64,000 bases of DNA from Bryopsis sp. KO-2023 (lineage: Eukaryota > Chlorophyta > Ulvophyceae > Bryopsidales > Bryopsidaceae), in NCBI GenBank assembly GCA_030272585.1, contig BSYQ01000015.1:1-64000 (forward strand), written 5' to 3'. The notes under the pieces are model-generated. The model worked only from the letters and a program-made list of their open reading frames with translations, had not been told where the DNA came from and made no database searches. How positions within the stretch are numbered: position 1 is the stretch's first letter; the number at the start of each line of letters is the position of its first letter. This document shows, in pieces, positions 28,913 through 38,500 of the stretch. The position numbers and the translations under genes were made by a program.

Positions 28913-31900
28913 CCCTCCCACGAGTTTCAACAGATCACACTGAACACCCACAGGCTGAGGGCTTCCAGGCAGTCATTCAGCAACACAATTTGGTTGTTCT
29001 CAATGGCAGGGCGTGTTTGGGGGACTCCGAGGGGCGTACAACTTGGTCTGATGGAAGGACTGCTGCTGTGCTGGATTGGGGCTTGTGTTCGCTCAACTGG
29101 CTCAAACTGGATGGACCACATCTACGGGAAAATGACAGTGACTCTGATTTGGGGGAGGATAATACACCGATACCTGCTCTGGCTGACTGCGTGCTCCAGT
29201 TCCGTGTCCACGAGATGCTGCCTGAATCGGATCATTCCCCTCTCCGAGTGTTGATTTCCAGACCCCCTCCGGATGTTCAGCTATCCCCTGGCCTACAGGA
29301 CTGCTCCCCCGACTCGATGGTAATTGATTGGTCTCCAGGAGCGAGCTTTCTATTCTGGGATCGTTTTTGGGTGTGCTACCAAGAAGTCTGCAGAGCTCTG
29401 ATGGATCCTTCTACCCCTTTGGCCGATTCCATCGCTATTCTGTCTCGGGGCATTGATGCGTGCTGCGTTTGGCAACCCAAAAGGGCTTCCTCCCCTGCTC
29501 CTGTTTGGACTCCTGAATGTGAATTGGCTCGGAAGCGTTTTCGGAAAGCTTGGAGATCCTGGTACAAACAAAGACACCGGCTGGACAGTCATTCGATATG
29601 GAATTTGGTGAAGGAAACCAGGCAAATATACTATCACATGTTGGAGCTGGAGAAAAAGAAGACGAATCAAACCTACATTCGGCGTCTGGAATCTGCACGA
29701 ATAACTGATTCACGGTATTTCTATCAGGAGACCTTGAACTCACGATCAGTGCCCTCCTGTGATTTGGTGTTGGTGGAGGATTGGACACGGTTCTACACCC
29801 AGCTATTTGACTGCCCCCCAGAAAAGGACTTCCCACATCAGGATGTGCTGTTCTCTCGTTTGAAATCAGTATTGATGGAAGTCAACGTAAAGGAGTTCAC
29901 CTGGGATGATGTTGCACGAGCTTTGGACTCCCTGAAGGTTCGCTCAGCTCCTGGAAATGATTCACTACATGTATCGTTCTTCCTGGATGGTCGAAAGAGA
30001 TGGACAAAGCTGCTGCTGCTGGTTGCAAATCGTTGGTGGGGAGGTCAGGAGGTCCCGCTGGAATGGACTTCTGCACACGTGTTTCCGATTTATAAGGGGA
30101 AGGGCTCCAAAACGGATCCATCATCCTACAGGACAATCACACTGAGCTCAAACTTCTACAAGGTTTTGGCCTATTTGGCGCTGCACCGCCTCCAAGACAT
30201 ACAATTCCAAAATCGGGGACTTGTCAGGATGGGAGCAAGACATGGGATCACCTGCATTTTCCAGGGAGGGTTCCAACGTCATTTACGACTGTCACATTGG
30301 ATTCTCACTCTACTGGTTTTGATTCACCAATCACGGCGTTCGAGGAAGACATTATACCTGCTGTTCTTGGACCTCACCAAAGCATTTGACCGAAGCAACA
30401 GAGCACTCCTGTGGATGGGCCTGGAGCTGCAAGGAACGCCTCCAGCCTTTTTGCTTGCTCTGAAGCACCTGCTGGATGGAGCACAGTTCGCGGTCAAAAC
30501 ACAAGGATATATTACACCCCCAATCCCCCAAAGAAATGGAGTTCGACAGGGCTGCCCCTTGTCCCCCGTACTATTTACGACCAGTCATGATCGTTTCTTG
30601 TTCTGGTTTCAGAGCATGAGCCTTTCCTTCCTTGTACTGCGTTTAAAACCCCCCCCTGTGGCTTCTCGGATAGCTCAAACAGTGGAGAGGAGTTTACATA
30701 CACAGGATCAAGGGTACAACAGAGAGGGAGGAGAGGGAAGTGGGGAGGATAACCCAGCAGCATCTATTCCATCGATTATCAATTCTGGGAGAGGAGGAGG
30801 AGGGGTACAGGCATCAGGCGTGGTGCCTGCAGATGGATCAGGTGGAAATTCGACATCACATCTTTCGGGACAACTCAATACCAAGCCTACATTACCTCTG
30901 GAGGTGGTGATCCCTGCTCTCCTGTGGGCCGACGATACTGCTGGGCTGCTGACGGACCACCGAGACATTGCACCTGCGTTGGAAGCTGTTGATGATTATG
31001 GATCCACATTTGGAGTGGAACAGAACCAGGGGAAGCTCTAAGTATTGCCCTTCTGTCCAGGAGGCAGGGACACCTACACATACAAAGGCACAGAACATTC
31101 GATGAACAGGACAGCGAAATATTTGGGGGTCACACTGAGTTCAACAGGGAATGTGTTTTCGGTTCAACATTTGGAGATCTACAAAAAGATGGTGCAAAAA
31201 ACAAAGTGGATTTCGGAAAGGATCAGGATTCTGGGGATCACAAGTCCAAAAGCGGCGTACCAATTGTTTACTACGGTGGTCCTACCCGGGATTGCGTATG
31301 GTTGTGAGCTTTGGTTTCCCTCCATGCCCCTCCACCTCTTGGCGAAGTTGGAATCCCTCCACTGCCGGTTCATTGAGGCTTGTCTCATGGGAAATGGAGC
31401 TTACAGGCGGGGTGCCACCCATCCAGTTTGGGTTTTACAAGCGAGAGAGAGAGGATCTGAATCCGGGGTTTCTTTTGGAGCAGCTGCTGGACTACCTGCA
31501 CACCCTATACACCACCAACAGGGACAAAGCAGCATCACACAGGATACAGGGGAAGGAACAGGAAGCACAAGGAGAACACAGGAACAATGGAGACAGGCAA
31601 CTCCTAACCATACCATGCTGCTGATTGAAATGGGGGCGAAGAGTGTGGAGTTCCATTTGACCAAGCAGCTATTTCGGTTTGTTAACACCCTGCCTGCTCA
31701 CCCCCATCTCCTGGTGAGGATGGTTACTGCAGCTCTACCCATAGCAGAGAAGGCAACTGGCTCATGGTTAAGGGATGTCAAGAAAATTACCACCAAATGG
31801 CGCATTGAACTTAATTTGGGTCAACCTGGCTTGGAGGAAGATGACCTGGACGCTATTCTTACCGCTCAAGGGGAGTCCCCGCTCGTTCCACCCTCCTACG

Positions 31901-32841
31901 CTACCGGTGCCGTCGGGACATCGTCGCAGGGTCCACAGCAGGGGTCGCAGCACTCGCAGCATGGGCAGCAGGGAGGGTTTCGCTCGCAATCGGGATGGAG
32001 GGAGAGAAAAACACCTGCAGTGGACATTCGTCAGTGGACAGCGTTATACAAAGCAAAACAGCGAGAGAAGCTAGCAGAGAGCGTTCGGTTCCAGCGTTTC
32101 TACAGCAAGGTAAATCCCAATTTAAAACCCTCACCAGGGCTGCACTCATTTCCGTCGCGCTTCTCCCGAACCTTATATCATGGCTTTCGCTTGGGGCTCC
32201 ACTCCCTGCGCGCTAGGTCGGCCGAGGGGCGCTGCCCTCTCTGTCTTCGATACGGTCGTGGCGAACTCGCTGGTGAAGGGGGGGGTGGTGCGCGGGGGTT
32301 CGGCGGGGAGGATAATGGGACAGCTCACGTGGATCTGGAAACGGAATCACACTTCCTGTTTTCCTGTCCGATATTGGGATTCGTTCGAGATCTGACGACC
32401 GACATGGAGCTCGCTGGATGTACGACGCTGACGGAATTATTCTCGGCGAAGAATCACCGTGGGGTGACTCAGTTAATTCGACGATTAGCACGAGCACGAC
32501 AGGTGCTGCTGAGTGATTCTACTACAACTTTGGAGGAGGTACGACGGCAGCTGCTGCGGACGGATCCGCTGTACGTAACGGAGGATACGACGAATGTGAG
32601 AGGGGAAGCTGCTGACGGTGACGATCATGGAGTCGACGTCCGTGATCCTGGCGTCGACGACGACGACGACGACGCAGACGACGCCGACGACGCCGACGTG
32701 AACGCGCGCGCTCTCGCAGCGCTGTTTGGGGTTACGCCCCAGTCTGGGGATGATCACGCTACAGCAGAGCGCGCGACTGGAGGTGAATTTGATCCTGATA
32801 TCGATTCTGGATTGGTGGAGGGAGTTACTGATCCACAGTAA
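28913..32841 (+). pseudogene. LINE ORF2, main part (end of endonuclease, RT, CCHC), with an in-frame stop
   Basis: It continues ORF2 after element 2. The endonuclease ends with VLDWGL and SDHSPL (catalytic His). RT motifs follow: KGKGSKTDPSSYRTI, FLDLTKAFD (first catalytic Asp), NGVRQGCPLSPVLF, then LLWADDTAGL (Asp pair). Between the last two is an unusual spacer of about 110 residues rich in Gly and Ser. A TAA at 31039-31041 interrupts the same frame just after the RT palm; the frame then runs on to 32841. The C-terminal part has CPLC and HFLFSC, a CCHC-type cluster common in LINEs, and an Asp-rich tail. Around 31440-31620 another frame looks more protein-like. As it stands the protein would be truncated. 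Confidence 0.82.
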
Positions 32842-33280
32842 CCAGAAAAACAGAAAGAGTATTCAGAAAAACAGAAAAACTTAACAACAGACCAAAGAAA
32901 AATACCAAATAGACCTAGAGGGACTTTCTTTTTTGAGGAATTGCATTCAGCATTTGGGTAAACAAGAGAATCAGATTACAGAAAGGGAAAACAGGGCTGA
33001 GGGACTTAAATTTTTTGGAAGAACTGCACTCAGCACTTTGGTAAACATGGGAATCAGAGGTTCAGTACTTCTTAGACATGGGATATTCACTTTTTTGGAT
33101 TCCTAAAGAAAAAACAACGATTCTGATCCGATTTTGTACTTGATTAGGATTGACTTCGGATCTTGCGAACCGTATTTTTTGGTAGTGGGGCACTCTATTC
33201 GGACATTGAACATCGGTATTATTACAGGGAAAAACAGCCGAGTGTAGGCTGACTTCCCTTTTGATCGAACCCATGTAATC
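32842..33280 (+). other. LINE 3' untranslated region
   Basis: 0.44 kb. It contains a tandem duplication with a period of 81 bp: GAGGGACTT...GGTAAAC at 32918 and again at 32999. There is no terminal poly(A) and no short terminal repeat. The last bases, GATCGAACCCATGTAATC, contain a T-loop-like GGGTTCGATC on the minus strand. Confidence 0.6.
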
Positions 33281-33308
33281 GACGCTGATTCCATTGCGCC
33301 ACGAGTGC
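33281..33308 (-). pseudogene. tRNA-Arg(TCG), 5' half, split by the LINE
   Basis: The minus strand reads acceptor GCACTCG, TG, D arm GCGC-AATGGAATCA-GCGT and position 26 C, and then LINE sequence starts. It completes the 3' half at 6178-6224: together they make a normal cloverleaf with seven acceptor pairs. Confidence 0.85.
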
Positions 33309-33381
33309 ACACGATTTCTTCGCCCAAGTTACGTATTTTGAGGCAATTTGGATCAGATTTATCCGAGCGGGAACAGCTTTG

Positions 33382-33466
33382 TCCGACGAGCCGGAATCGA
33401 ACCGGCGACCTAAGGATATCTGAACTCTATTACAGTCCTCCGCTCTGCCAACTGAGCTATCGTCGG
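33382..33466 (-). tRNA. tRNA-Tyr(GTA) with intron
   Basis: 85 nt. Acceptor CCGACGA/TCGTCGG, D arm GCTC-AGTTGGCA-GAGC, anticodon stem GAGGA/TCCTT with loop CTGTAA plus A, T arm GCCGG-TTCGATT-CCGGC, discriminator A. A 12-nt intron (33418-33429) follows position 37, the canonical place. tRNA-Tyr genes of plants and many other eukaryotes carry such introns, removed by the tRNA splicing endonuclease. No T run is seen close downstream. Confidence 0.97.
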
Positions 33467-33534
33467 GGTCGATCAATTGATTACCGCGTTCCTACTTAAT
33501 ACATTCCCCATAAATTACCTCACGAAACAATTAT

Positions 33535-33608
33535 TGCTCCCTCTGAGAGTTGAACTCAGGACCTCCCGCTTACTAAACGGGTGCTCTAACCAACTGAGCT
33601 AAAGGAGC
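33535..33608 (-). tRNA. tRNA-Thr(AGT)
   Basis: 74 nt with a full cloverleaf: acceptor GCTCCTT/AGGGAGC (one G-T), D arm GCTC...GAGC, anticodon loop TTAGTAA, T arm CTGAG-TTCAACT-CTCAG, discriminator A. The T loop has TTCAACT in place of TTCGANT, a mild B-box deviation. Confidence 0.96.
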
Positions 33609-33706
33609 TTCGCTCAAGATATCTTCGATGGGACATTTGTTCGTGCTTGACGAGGTTGGGTGTGTGAGCAAGCATGAAACGTCGACAACACCCTTCTCAA
33701 TCGTGA

Positions 33707-33778
33707 GTTCGCGTCGTCTAGTGGTCAGGACACTTGATTGTGGCTCAAGAAACGGGAGTTCGATTCTCCCCGCGAACA
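33707..33778 (+). tRNA. tRNA-His(GTG)
   Basis: 72 nt: acceptor GTTCGCG/CGCGAAC, anticodon stem CTTGA/TCAAG with loop TTGTGGC, T arm GGGAG-TTCGATT-CTCCC, discriminator A. It is the only plus-strand tRNA gene of the cluster. The extra 5' G of mature tRNA-His would be added after transcription. Confidence 0.96.
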
Positions 33779-33843
33779 CCACTCGCTCGTGACGGGTTTG
33801 TTATTGCTCAAGTTGAAATGGTGTCACCACAAACTTGAGTCGG

Positions 33844-35100
33844 AACGCTTAAGTTTCGTTATTTTCGAAAGTTTTCTAACCAACCTAAATCGGATGGCTT
33901 AAGTTTCGTAACTTTCTTGACTAGCCTAGATCCAAACGCTTAAGTTTCGTTATTTTCCAAAGTTCTCTAACCAACCCAAATCGAGACGCTTAAGTTTCGT
34001 TACTTTCTAAAGTTTCCCAACTAACCTAAATCGGATGGCTTAAGTTTCCTAGCTTTCTTGACTAGCCTAAATCGAAACGCTTAAGTTTCGTTATTTTCTA
34101 AAGTTCTTTAACCAACCCAAATCGAGACGCTTAAGTTTCGTTATTTTCGAAAGTTTTCTAACCAACCTAAATCGGATGGCTTAAGTTTCGTAACTTTCTT
34201 GACTAGCCTAGATCCAAACGCTTAAGTTTCGTTATTTTCCAAAGTTCTCCAACCAACCCAAATCGAGACGCTTAAGTTTCGTTATTTTCGAAAGTTTTCT
34301 AACCAACCTAAATCGGATGGCTTAAGTTTCGTAACTTTCTTGACTAGCCTAGATCCAAACGCTTAAGTTTCGTTATTTTCCAAAGTTCTCTAACCAACCC
34401 AAATCGAGACGCTTAAGTTTCGTTACTTTCTAAAGTTTCCCAACTAACCTTTATCGGATGGCTTAAGTTTCGTAACTTTCTTGACTAGCCTAGATCGAAA
34501 CGCTCAAGTTTCGTTATTTTCCAAAGTTTTCTAACCACCCAAATCGAGACGCTTAAGTTTCGTTACTTTCTAAAGTTTCCCAACTAACCTATATCGGATG
34601 GCTTAAGTTTCGTAGCTTTCTTGACTAGCCTAGATCCAAACGCTTAAGTTTCGTTATTTTCCAAAGTTCTCTAACCAACCCAAATCGAGACGCTTAAGTT
34701 TCGTTATTTTCGAAAGTTTTCTAACCAACCTAAATCGGATGGCTTAGGTTTCGTAACTTTCTTGACTAGCCTAGATCCAAACGCTTAAGTTTCGTTATTT
34801 TCCAAAGTTCTCTAACCAACCCAAATCGAGACGCTTAAGTTTCGTTACTTTCTAAAGTTTCCCAACTAACCTATATCGGATGGCTTAAGTTTCGTAACTT
34901 TCTTGACTAGCCTAGATCGAAACGCTTAAGTTTCGTTATTTTCCAAAGTTCTCTAACCAACCCAAATCGAGACGCTTAAGTTTCGTAACTTTCTTCACTA
35001 GCCTAAATCGATACGCTTAAGTTTCGTTCCTTCCTAAAGTTTCCTAACCAACCTGAATTAACGCGTGAGTTTCGTTACTTCCTAAAGTTTCCTAACTAGC
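33844..35100. repeat. Tandem repeat, about 141-bp unit with three subunits
   Basis: About nine units, seen from CTTGACTAGCCTA recurring every 139-142 bp (33915, 34058, 34198, 34339, 34480 and on). Each unit holds three related pieces of about 50, 51 and 40 bp, all built on GCTTAAGTTTCGT plus an AAAGTT-CTAACCAACC stretch. The last copies before 35100 are more diverged. No coding frame. Confidence 0.9.
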
Positions 35101-35446
35101 TGAGACGGGCTAGCAACCGGATTGCTGGTTTACCGGTTCAACATAACGAGACCGGACCGGACAGATTTGGATCGGTCCGGTCCGTTGAGAGAAGAAAAAA
35201 ATCGGTCTACACAGATTCATCGGTCCAAACAGGTTCCACACTAATTCTAGACAGTTTCTTAGACAAGGTGCCTGACAGGTTCGACAAACCAAACCGAACT
35301 AGGCATATTCCGTCCTGTCGAACCCGTCCAGACCGGTCTAACTTGTCGAACATGTCCGGTTTGGTTTGGTGTTCAAAGTGACGGCCCATCTCCGGCAACA
35401 AGCACACTTCAAAGAACAATTTTGGCAACGATTTTCAATAGATGAG
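35101..35446. other. Spacer with CCGGTC/GACCGG inverted repeats
   Basis: This segment between the 141-bp array and tRNA-Ala has many overlapping GGTCCGG/CCGGACC words (for example 35150-35190) that could form hairpins. I see no gene. Confidence 0.4.
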
Positions 35447-35519
35447 TGGAGATGCGGGGTATCGATCCCCGTACCTCTCGCATGCTAAGCGAGCGCTCTT
35501 CCATTTGAGCTACACCCCC
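35447..35519 (-). tRNA. tRNA-Ala(AGC)
   Basis: 73 nt: acceptor GGGGGTG/CATCTCC with two G-T pairs, anticodon stem CTCGC/GCGAG and loop TTAGCAT, T arm CGGGG-ATCGATA-CCCCG, discriminator A. The T loop begins ATC rather than TTC, so promoter strength may be reduced. The G-T pair at 3:70 (GGG.../...TCC) is the known identity mark for alanine. Confidence 0.95.
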
Positions 35520-35633
35520 TACGTATTTTTGCAACGACAAGCCGAACTCAGGATCCCGCCTTTCAGATGACGATGACTTTTCGGTGTAGTTATGGGGGCG
35601 CCTTGAGCTCGGAGCGAGAGCGCCCCAAACGTT

Positions 35634-37180
35634 TTTGTCCATAGCTCCCCAACCACTTCTCCGATTGACTCGCAACGACTTTCTGTGGCTTGGTCTCGTT
35701 GAGACGCGTCTCATGACACCAAGGGCGCCTCAATCGGAGCACTACCCGAGGAGCGACCTCGTTTCGTCGAAAATGCGCCTCGCGCGCGATTCCTGGTCAC
35801 CACCCGAAACGGTATCGGCCATAACTCCCCAACCAGAGCTCCGATTGACTCGGGAGAGGTACCCACAGATAGGTCTTGTCGAGACGCGTCTTCAGGCACC
35901 AAGGGCGCGTCAATCGGAGCACCAGCCGAGAAGCGACATCGTTTCGCCGAAAATCGCACTCACGTAGACTCTCGTGAAACGGTATCGGCCATAACTCCCC
36001 AACCAGAGCTCCGATTGACTCGCGATCAAAACTCATGGCTAGATCTCATCGAGCCGCGTCTTCAAGCACCAAAAGCGAGTCAATCGGACGCGTAGCCGAG
36101 AAGCGACATCGTTTCGCCGAAAATCGCGCTTACGTAGGCTCTCGTGAAACGGTATCGGCCGTAACTCTTAAACTAGACCTCCGATTGATCTCCGATTAAA
36201 ACCCATGGCTAGATCTCGTTGAGACGCGTCTCTTGACACCAAGGGCGCCTCAATCGGAGCCCTAGCCGAGGAGCGACATCGTTTCGCCGATAATGCGACA
36301 CGCGCGCGCTTCACGGTTAGCACCCGAAACGGTATCGGCCATAACTCTTCAACGAGACCTCCGATTGACCTCCGATCAAAACGTATGGCTAGATCTCGTC
36401 GAGGCGCTCCTTTTGGCACCAAGGGCGCCTCAATCGGAGCCTTAGCCGAGGAGCGACATCGTTTCGCCGAAAATCGCGCTTACGTAGGCTCTCGTGAAAC
36501 GGTATCGGCCGTAACTCTTCAACCAGAACTCCGATTGACCTCCGATCAAAACCCATGGCTAGATCTCGTCGAGACGCGTCTTTGGACACCAAGGGCGCCT
36601 CAATCGGAGCCCTAGCCGAGGAGCGACATCGTTTCGCCGAAAATGCGACACGCGCGCGCTTCACGGTTAGCACCCGAAACGGTATCGGCCATAACTCTTC
36701 AACGAAACCTCCGATTGACCTCCGATCAAAACCTATGGCTAGATCTCGTCGAGGCGCTCCTTTTGGCACCAAGGGCGTCTCAATCGGAGCCCTAGCCGAG
36801 GAGCGACCTCGTTTCGCCGAAAACCGCGCTTACGTAGACTCTCGTGAAACGGTATCGGCCGTAACTCTTCAACGAGACCTCCGATTGACCTCCGATCAAA
36901 ACCTATGGCTAGATCTCGTCGAGGAGCTCCTTTTAACACCAAGGGCGCCTCAATCGGAGCCCTAGCCGAGGAGCGACCTCGTTTCGCCGAAAATCGCGCT
37001 TACGTAGACTCTCGTGAAACGGTACCGGCCATAACTCCCCAACCAGACCTCCGATTGACTCCCGATAAAAACCTATGGATAGATCTCGTCGGGACGCGTC
37101 TTTAGACACCAAGAGCGAGTCAATCGGAGCACCAGCCGAGGAGCGACGTGGTTTCGCCGAAAATGCGACACGCTCGGACC
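35634..37180. repeat. Satellite with alternating 170- and 180-bp units
   Basis: About nine units. GGTATCGGCC (or GGTACCGGCC) occurs at 35811, 35981, 36151, 36331, 36501, 36681, 36851 and 37021, so most units are 170 bp and some 180 bp. Longer units carry GACACGCGCGCGCTTCACGG where shorter ones have CGCTTACGTAGGCTCTCG. The core (ATAACTCYYCAACNAGACCT...GCCGAGGAGCGAC) is shared with the 351-bp satellite. A GGGGCGC/GCGCCCC inverted repeat (35594-35627) precedes it. Open frames in it are repeat artefacts. Confidence 0.92.
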
Positions 37181-37221
37181 TGTTGCATGACGTAAAACAT
37201 TCGAACGATATAACTCACATC

Positions 37222-37293
37222 TGCGTTATCCGGGAGTCGAACCCGGGTCCCTTACTTGGAAGGCAAGTATCCTAACCGTTGGACTAACAACGC
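37222..37293 (-). tRNA. tRNA-Gly(TCC)
   Basis: 72 nt: acceptor GCGTTGT/ATAACGC, D arm GTCC...GGAT, anticodon stem CTTGC/GTAAG with loop CTTCCAA, T arm CCGGG-TTCGACT-CCCGG, discriminator A. A TTTT run lies about 25 nt downstream. Confidence 0.95.
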
Positions 37294-37351
37294 CACGTTA
37301 CGGAAGGAAAGTCGATTGAGCACATCCGTCACCGATTGTGCTAAGGCCCCC

Positions 37352-37357
37352 AAAAAA
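37352..37357 (-). terminator. Pol III terminator of tRNA-Leu
   Basis: Six T on the minus strand just downstream of the tRNA-Leu 3' end, the standard RNA polymerase III stop. Confidence 0.75.
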
Positions 37358-37362
37358 TCTGT

Positions 37363-37446
37363 TGCACAGGGTGGGATTTGAACCCACGCGGACTGACGTC
37401 CATTAGAACTTGAGTCTAACCCCTTAGACCACTCGGGCACCTGTGC
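37363..37446 (-). tRNA. tRNA-Leu(CAA)
   Basis: 84 nt, class II with an extra arm: acceptor GCACAGG/CCTGTGC, anticodon stem TTAGA/TCTAA with loop CTCAAGT, variable arm GGACGTCAGTCC, T arm GTGGG-TTCAAAT-CCCAC, discriminator A. A TTTTTT terminator (37352-37357 on the plus strand as A) follows within 6-11 nt. There is no intron, although plant tRNA-Leu(CAA) genes often have one. Confidence 0.96.
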
Positions 37447-37703
37447 TCACACAGAAAGCTCTCGATCTGAGGCGGGCGCTGACGCCCATATCCGTGGATG
37501 CTCCGGACTACCGTCTCATCTCAGAACGTTGTTTTCCCAAAGAACGTAAACATGATGGAACGAACATGATTCCATCGGGAGATGCGCACAGAGCCAAGAA
37601 AAAAAGGAAAGGAAGGAAAAAGCATAGCAGGCGCGTACTCTTGAATCTCGACTCTTGATGGGAAGCAGGAAATTCGTTGCGGATCCATCCCAACAGACAC
37701 AAG
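37447..37703. other. Spacer between tRNA-Leu and tRNA-Pro
   Basis: 257 bp; nothing recognised apart from an A/G-rich stretch at 37596-37625. Confidence 0.5.
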
Positions 37704-37775
37704 GGGGATGTCCGGGAATCGAACCCGGGGCCTCTCGCACCCAAAGCGAGAATTATACCACTAGACCAACATCCC
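37704..37775 (-). tRNA. tRNA-Pro(TGG)
   Basis: 72 nt: acceptor GGGATGT/ACATCCC, anticodon stem CTCGC/GCGAG with loop TTTGGGT, T arm CCGGG-TTCGATT-CCCGG, discriminator C. A near copy with another anticodon lies 156 bp downstream in plus coordinates, so the pair probably arose by tandem duplication. Confidence 0.96.
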
Positions 37776-37859
37776 ATCTCGTTCTTTCCTCGTTAACGGG
37801 AGGCCATGCACGTTGCCGAGCTCGTGCAAGGCACACACGAGATCGCCCACAAAGTGTGA

Positions 37860-37931
37860 GGGGATGTCCGGGAAGTGAACCCGGGGCCTCTCACACCCTA
37901 AGCGAGAATCATACCACTAGACCAACATCCC
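37860..37931 (-). tRNA. tRNA-Pro(AGG)
   Basis: 72 nt, differing from its neighbour mainly in the anticodon loop (TTAGGGT) and in the T loop, TTCACTT instead of TTCGATT. The conserved G of the B box is lost, which could weaken TFIIIC binding; the fold is otherwise intact. It may be a weak gene or an early pseudogene. Confidence 0.88.
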
Positions 37932-38072
37932 TCTCGATTTTTTAATCACCCGCTTTCCCTAGATCCTGCCTTGACTCCTATCTTTCCGAACTCCAATGTC
38001 CCAACTCCTAGGCTTCCTAAGTCTAACGCCCCAACTCGTAACTTCCCCAAGTCTGAAGGCCCAACTCCAAAC

Positions 38073-38455
38073 CAGACATGGGCTGAGACCTCTGTGCACA
38101 GGACAGGACAGAACAGACTGTCTGTTCTGTGCACAGGGTCAGACCTGTGCTGCACAGGTGCACAGACCTGTACAGCACAGCACGGACAGGGTCTGTGCAA
38201 AATCTGTGCAGTTTCTGTGCAGTTCTGTGCAGATTCTGTGCAAAATCTGTGCAGATTCTATGCAGTTCTGGGCAGATTCTGTGCAGTTCTGTGCTGTGCT
38301 GAGCAGGTCTGTGCACCTGTGCAGCACAGGTCTGACCCTGTGCACAGAACAGACAGTCTGTTCTGTCCTGGCCTGTGCAATTCCGCTGCACAGGACAGGA
38401 CAGCACTGGATGCACAGAACCTGCACAGAACCCTGTCCTGTGCAGCCCATGACTG
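38073..38455. mobile_element. hAT-like non-autonomous foldback element (MITE), copy 1
   Basis: 383 bp with terminal inverted repeats CAGACATGGGCTG at the left and CAGTCATGGGCTG read inward from the right. It is flanked by CTCCAAAC on both sides (38065-38072 and 38456-38463). An 8-bp duplication and CAG-starting TIRs are typical of hAT transposons. The interior is full of CTGTGCAG/CTGCACAG and a short tandem run of TCTGTGCAGTT-type units, so the whole element can fold back. The right-hand 100 bp is strongly similar to the inverted left end of copy 2. ACTCCAAAC words recur nearby, which weakens the TSD argument. Confidence 0.7.
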
Positions 38456-38500
38456 CTCCAAACGTTCCAAAGACTAAAGTCCAAAGTCCTAACTCCAAAC

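Larger units (their letters stand above)
6226..33280 (+). mobile_element. Non-LTR retrotransposon (LINE), interrupted by two LTR elements
   Basis: Without the nested elements and their second TSD copies the LINE is about 8.5 kb. It has a 1.36-kb 5' UTR, ORF1 (7585-8938 plus 18217-18836), ORF2 (18837-19632 plus 28913-32841) and a 0.44-kb 3' UTR. Reading frames continue exactly across both insertion points when one TSD copy is counted. The 3' end has no poly(A) tail. The limits are set by the two halves of the tRNA-Arg gene; the exact junctions are uncertain by a base or two and no long target-site duplication is visible. The endonuclease is AP-type. I cannot place it in a clade from sequence alone. 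Confidence 0.88.
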
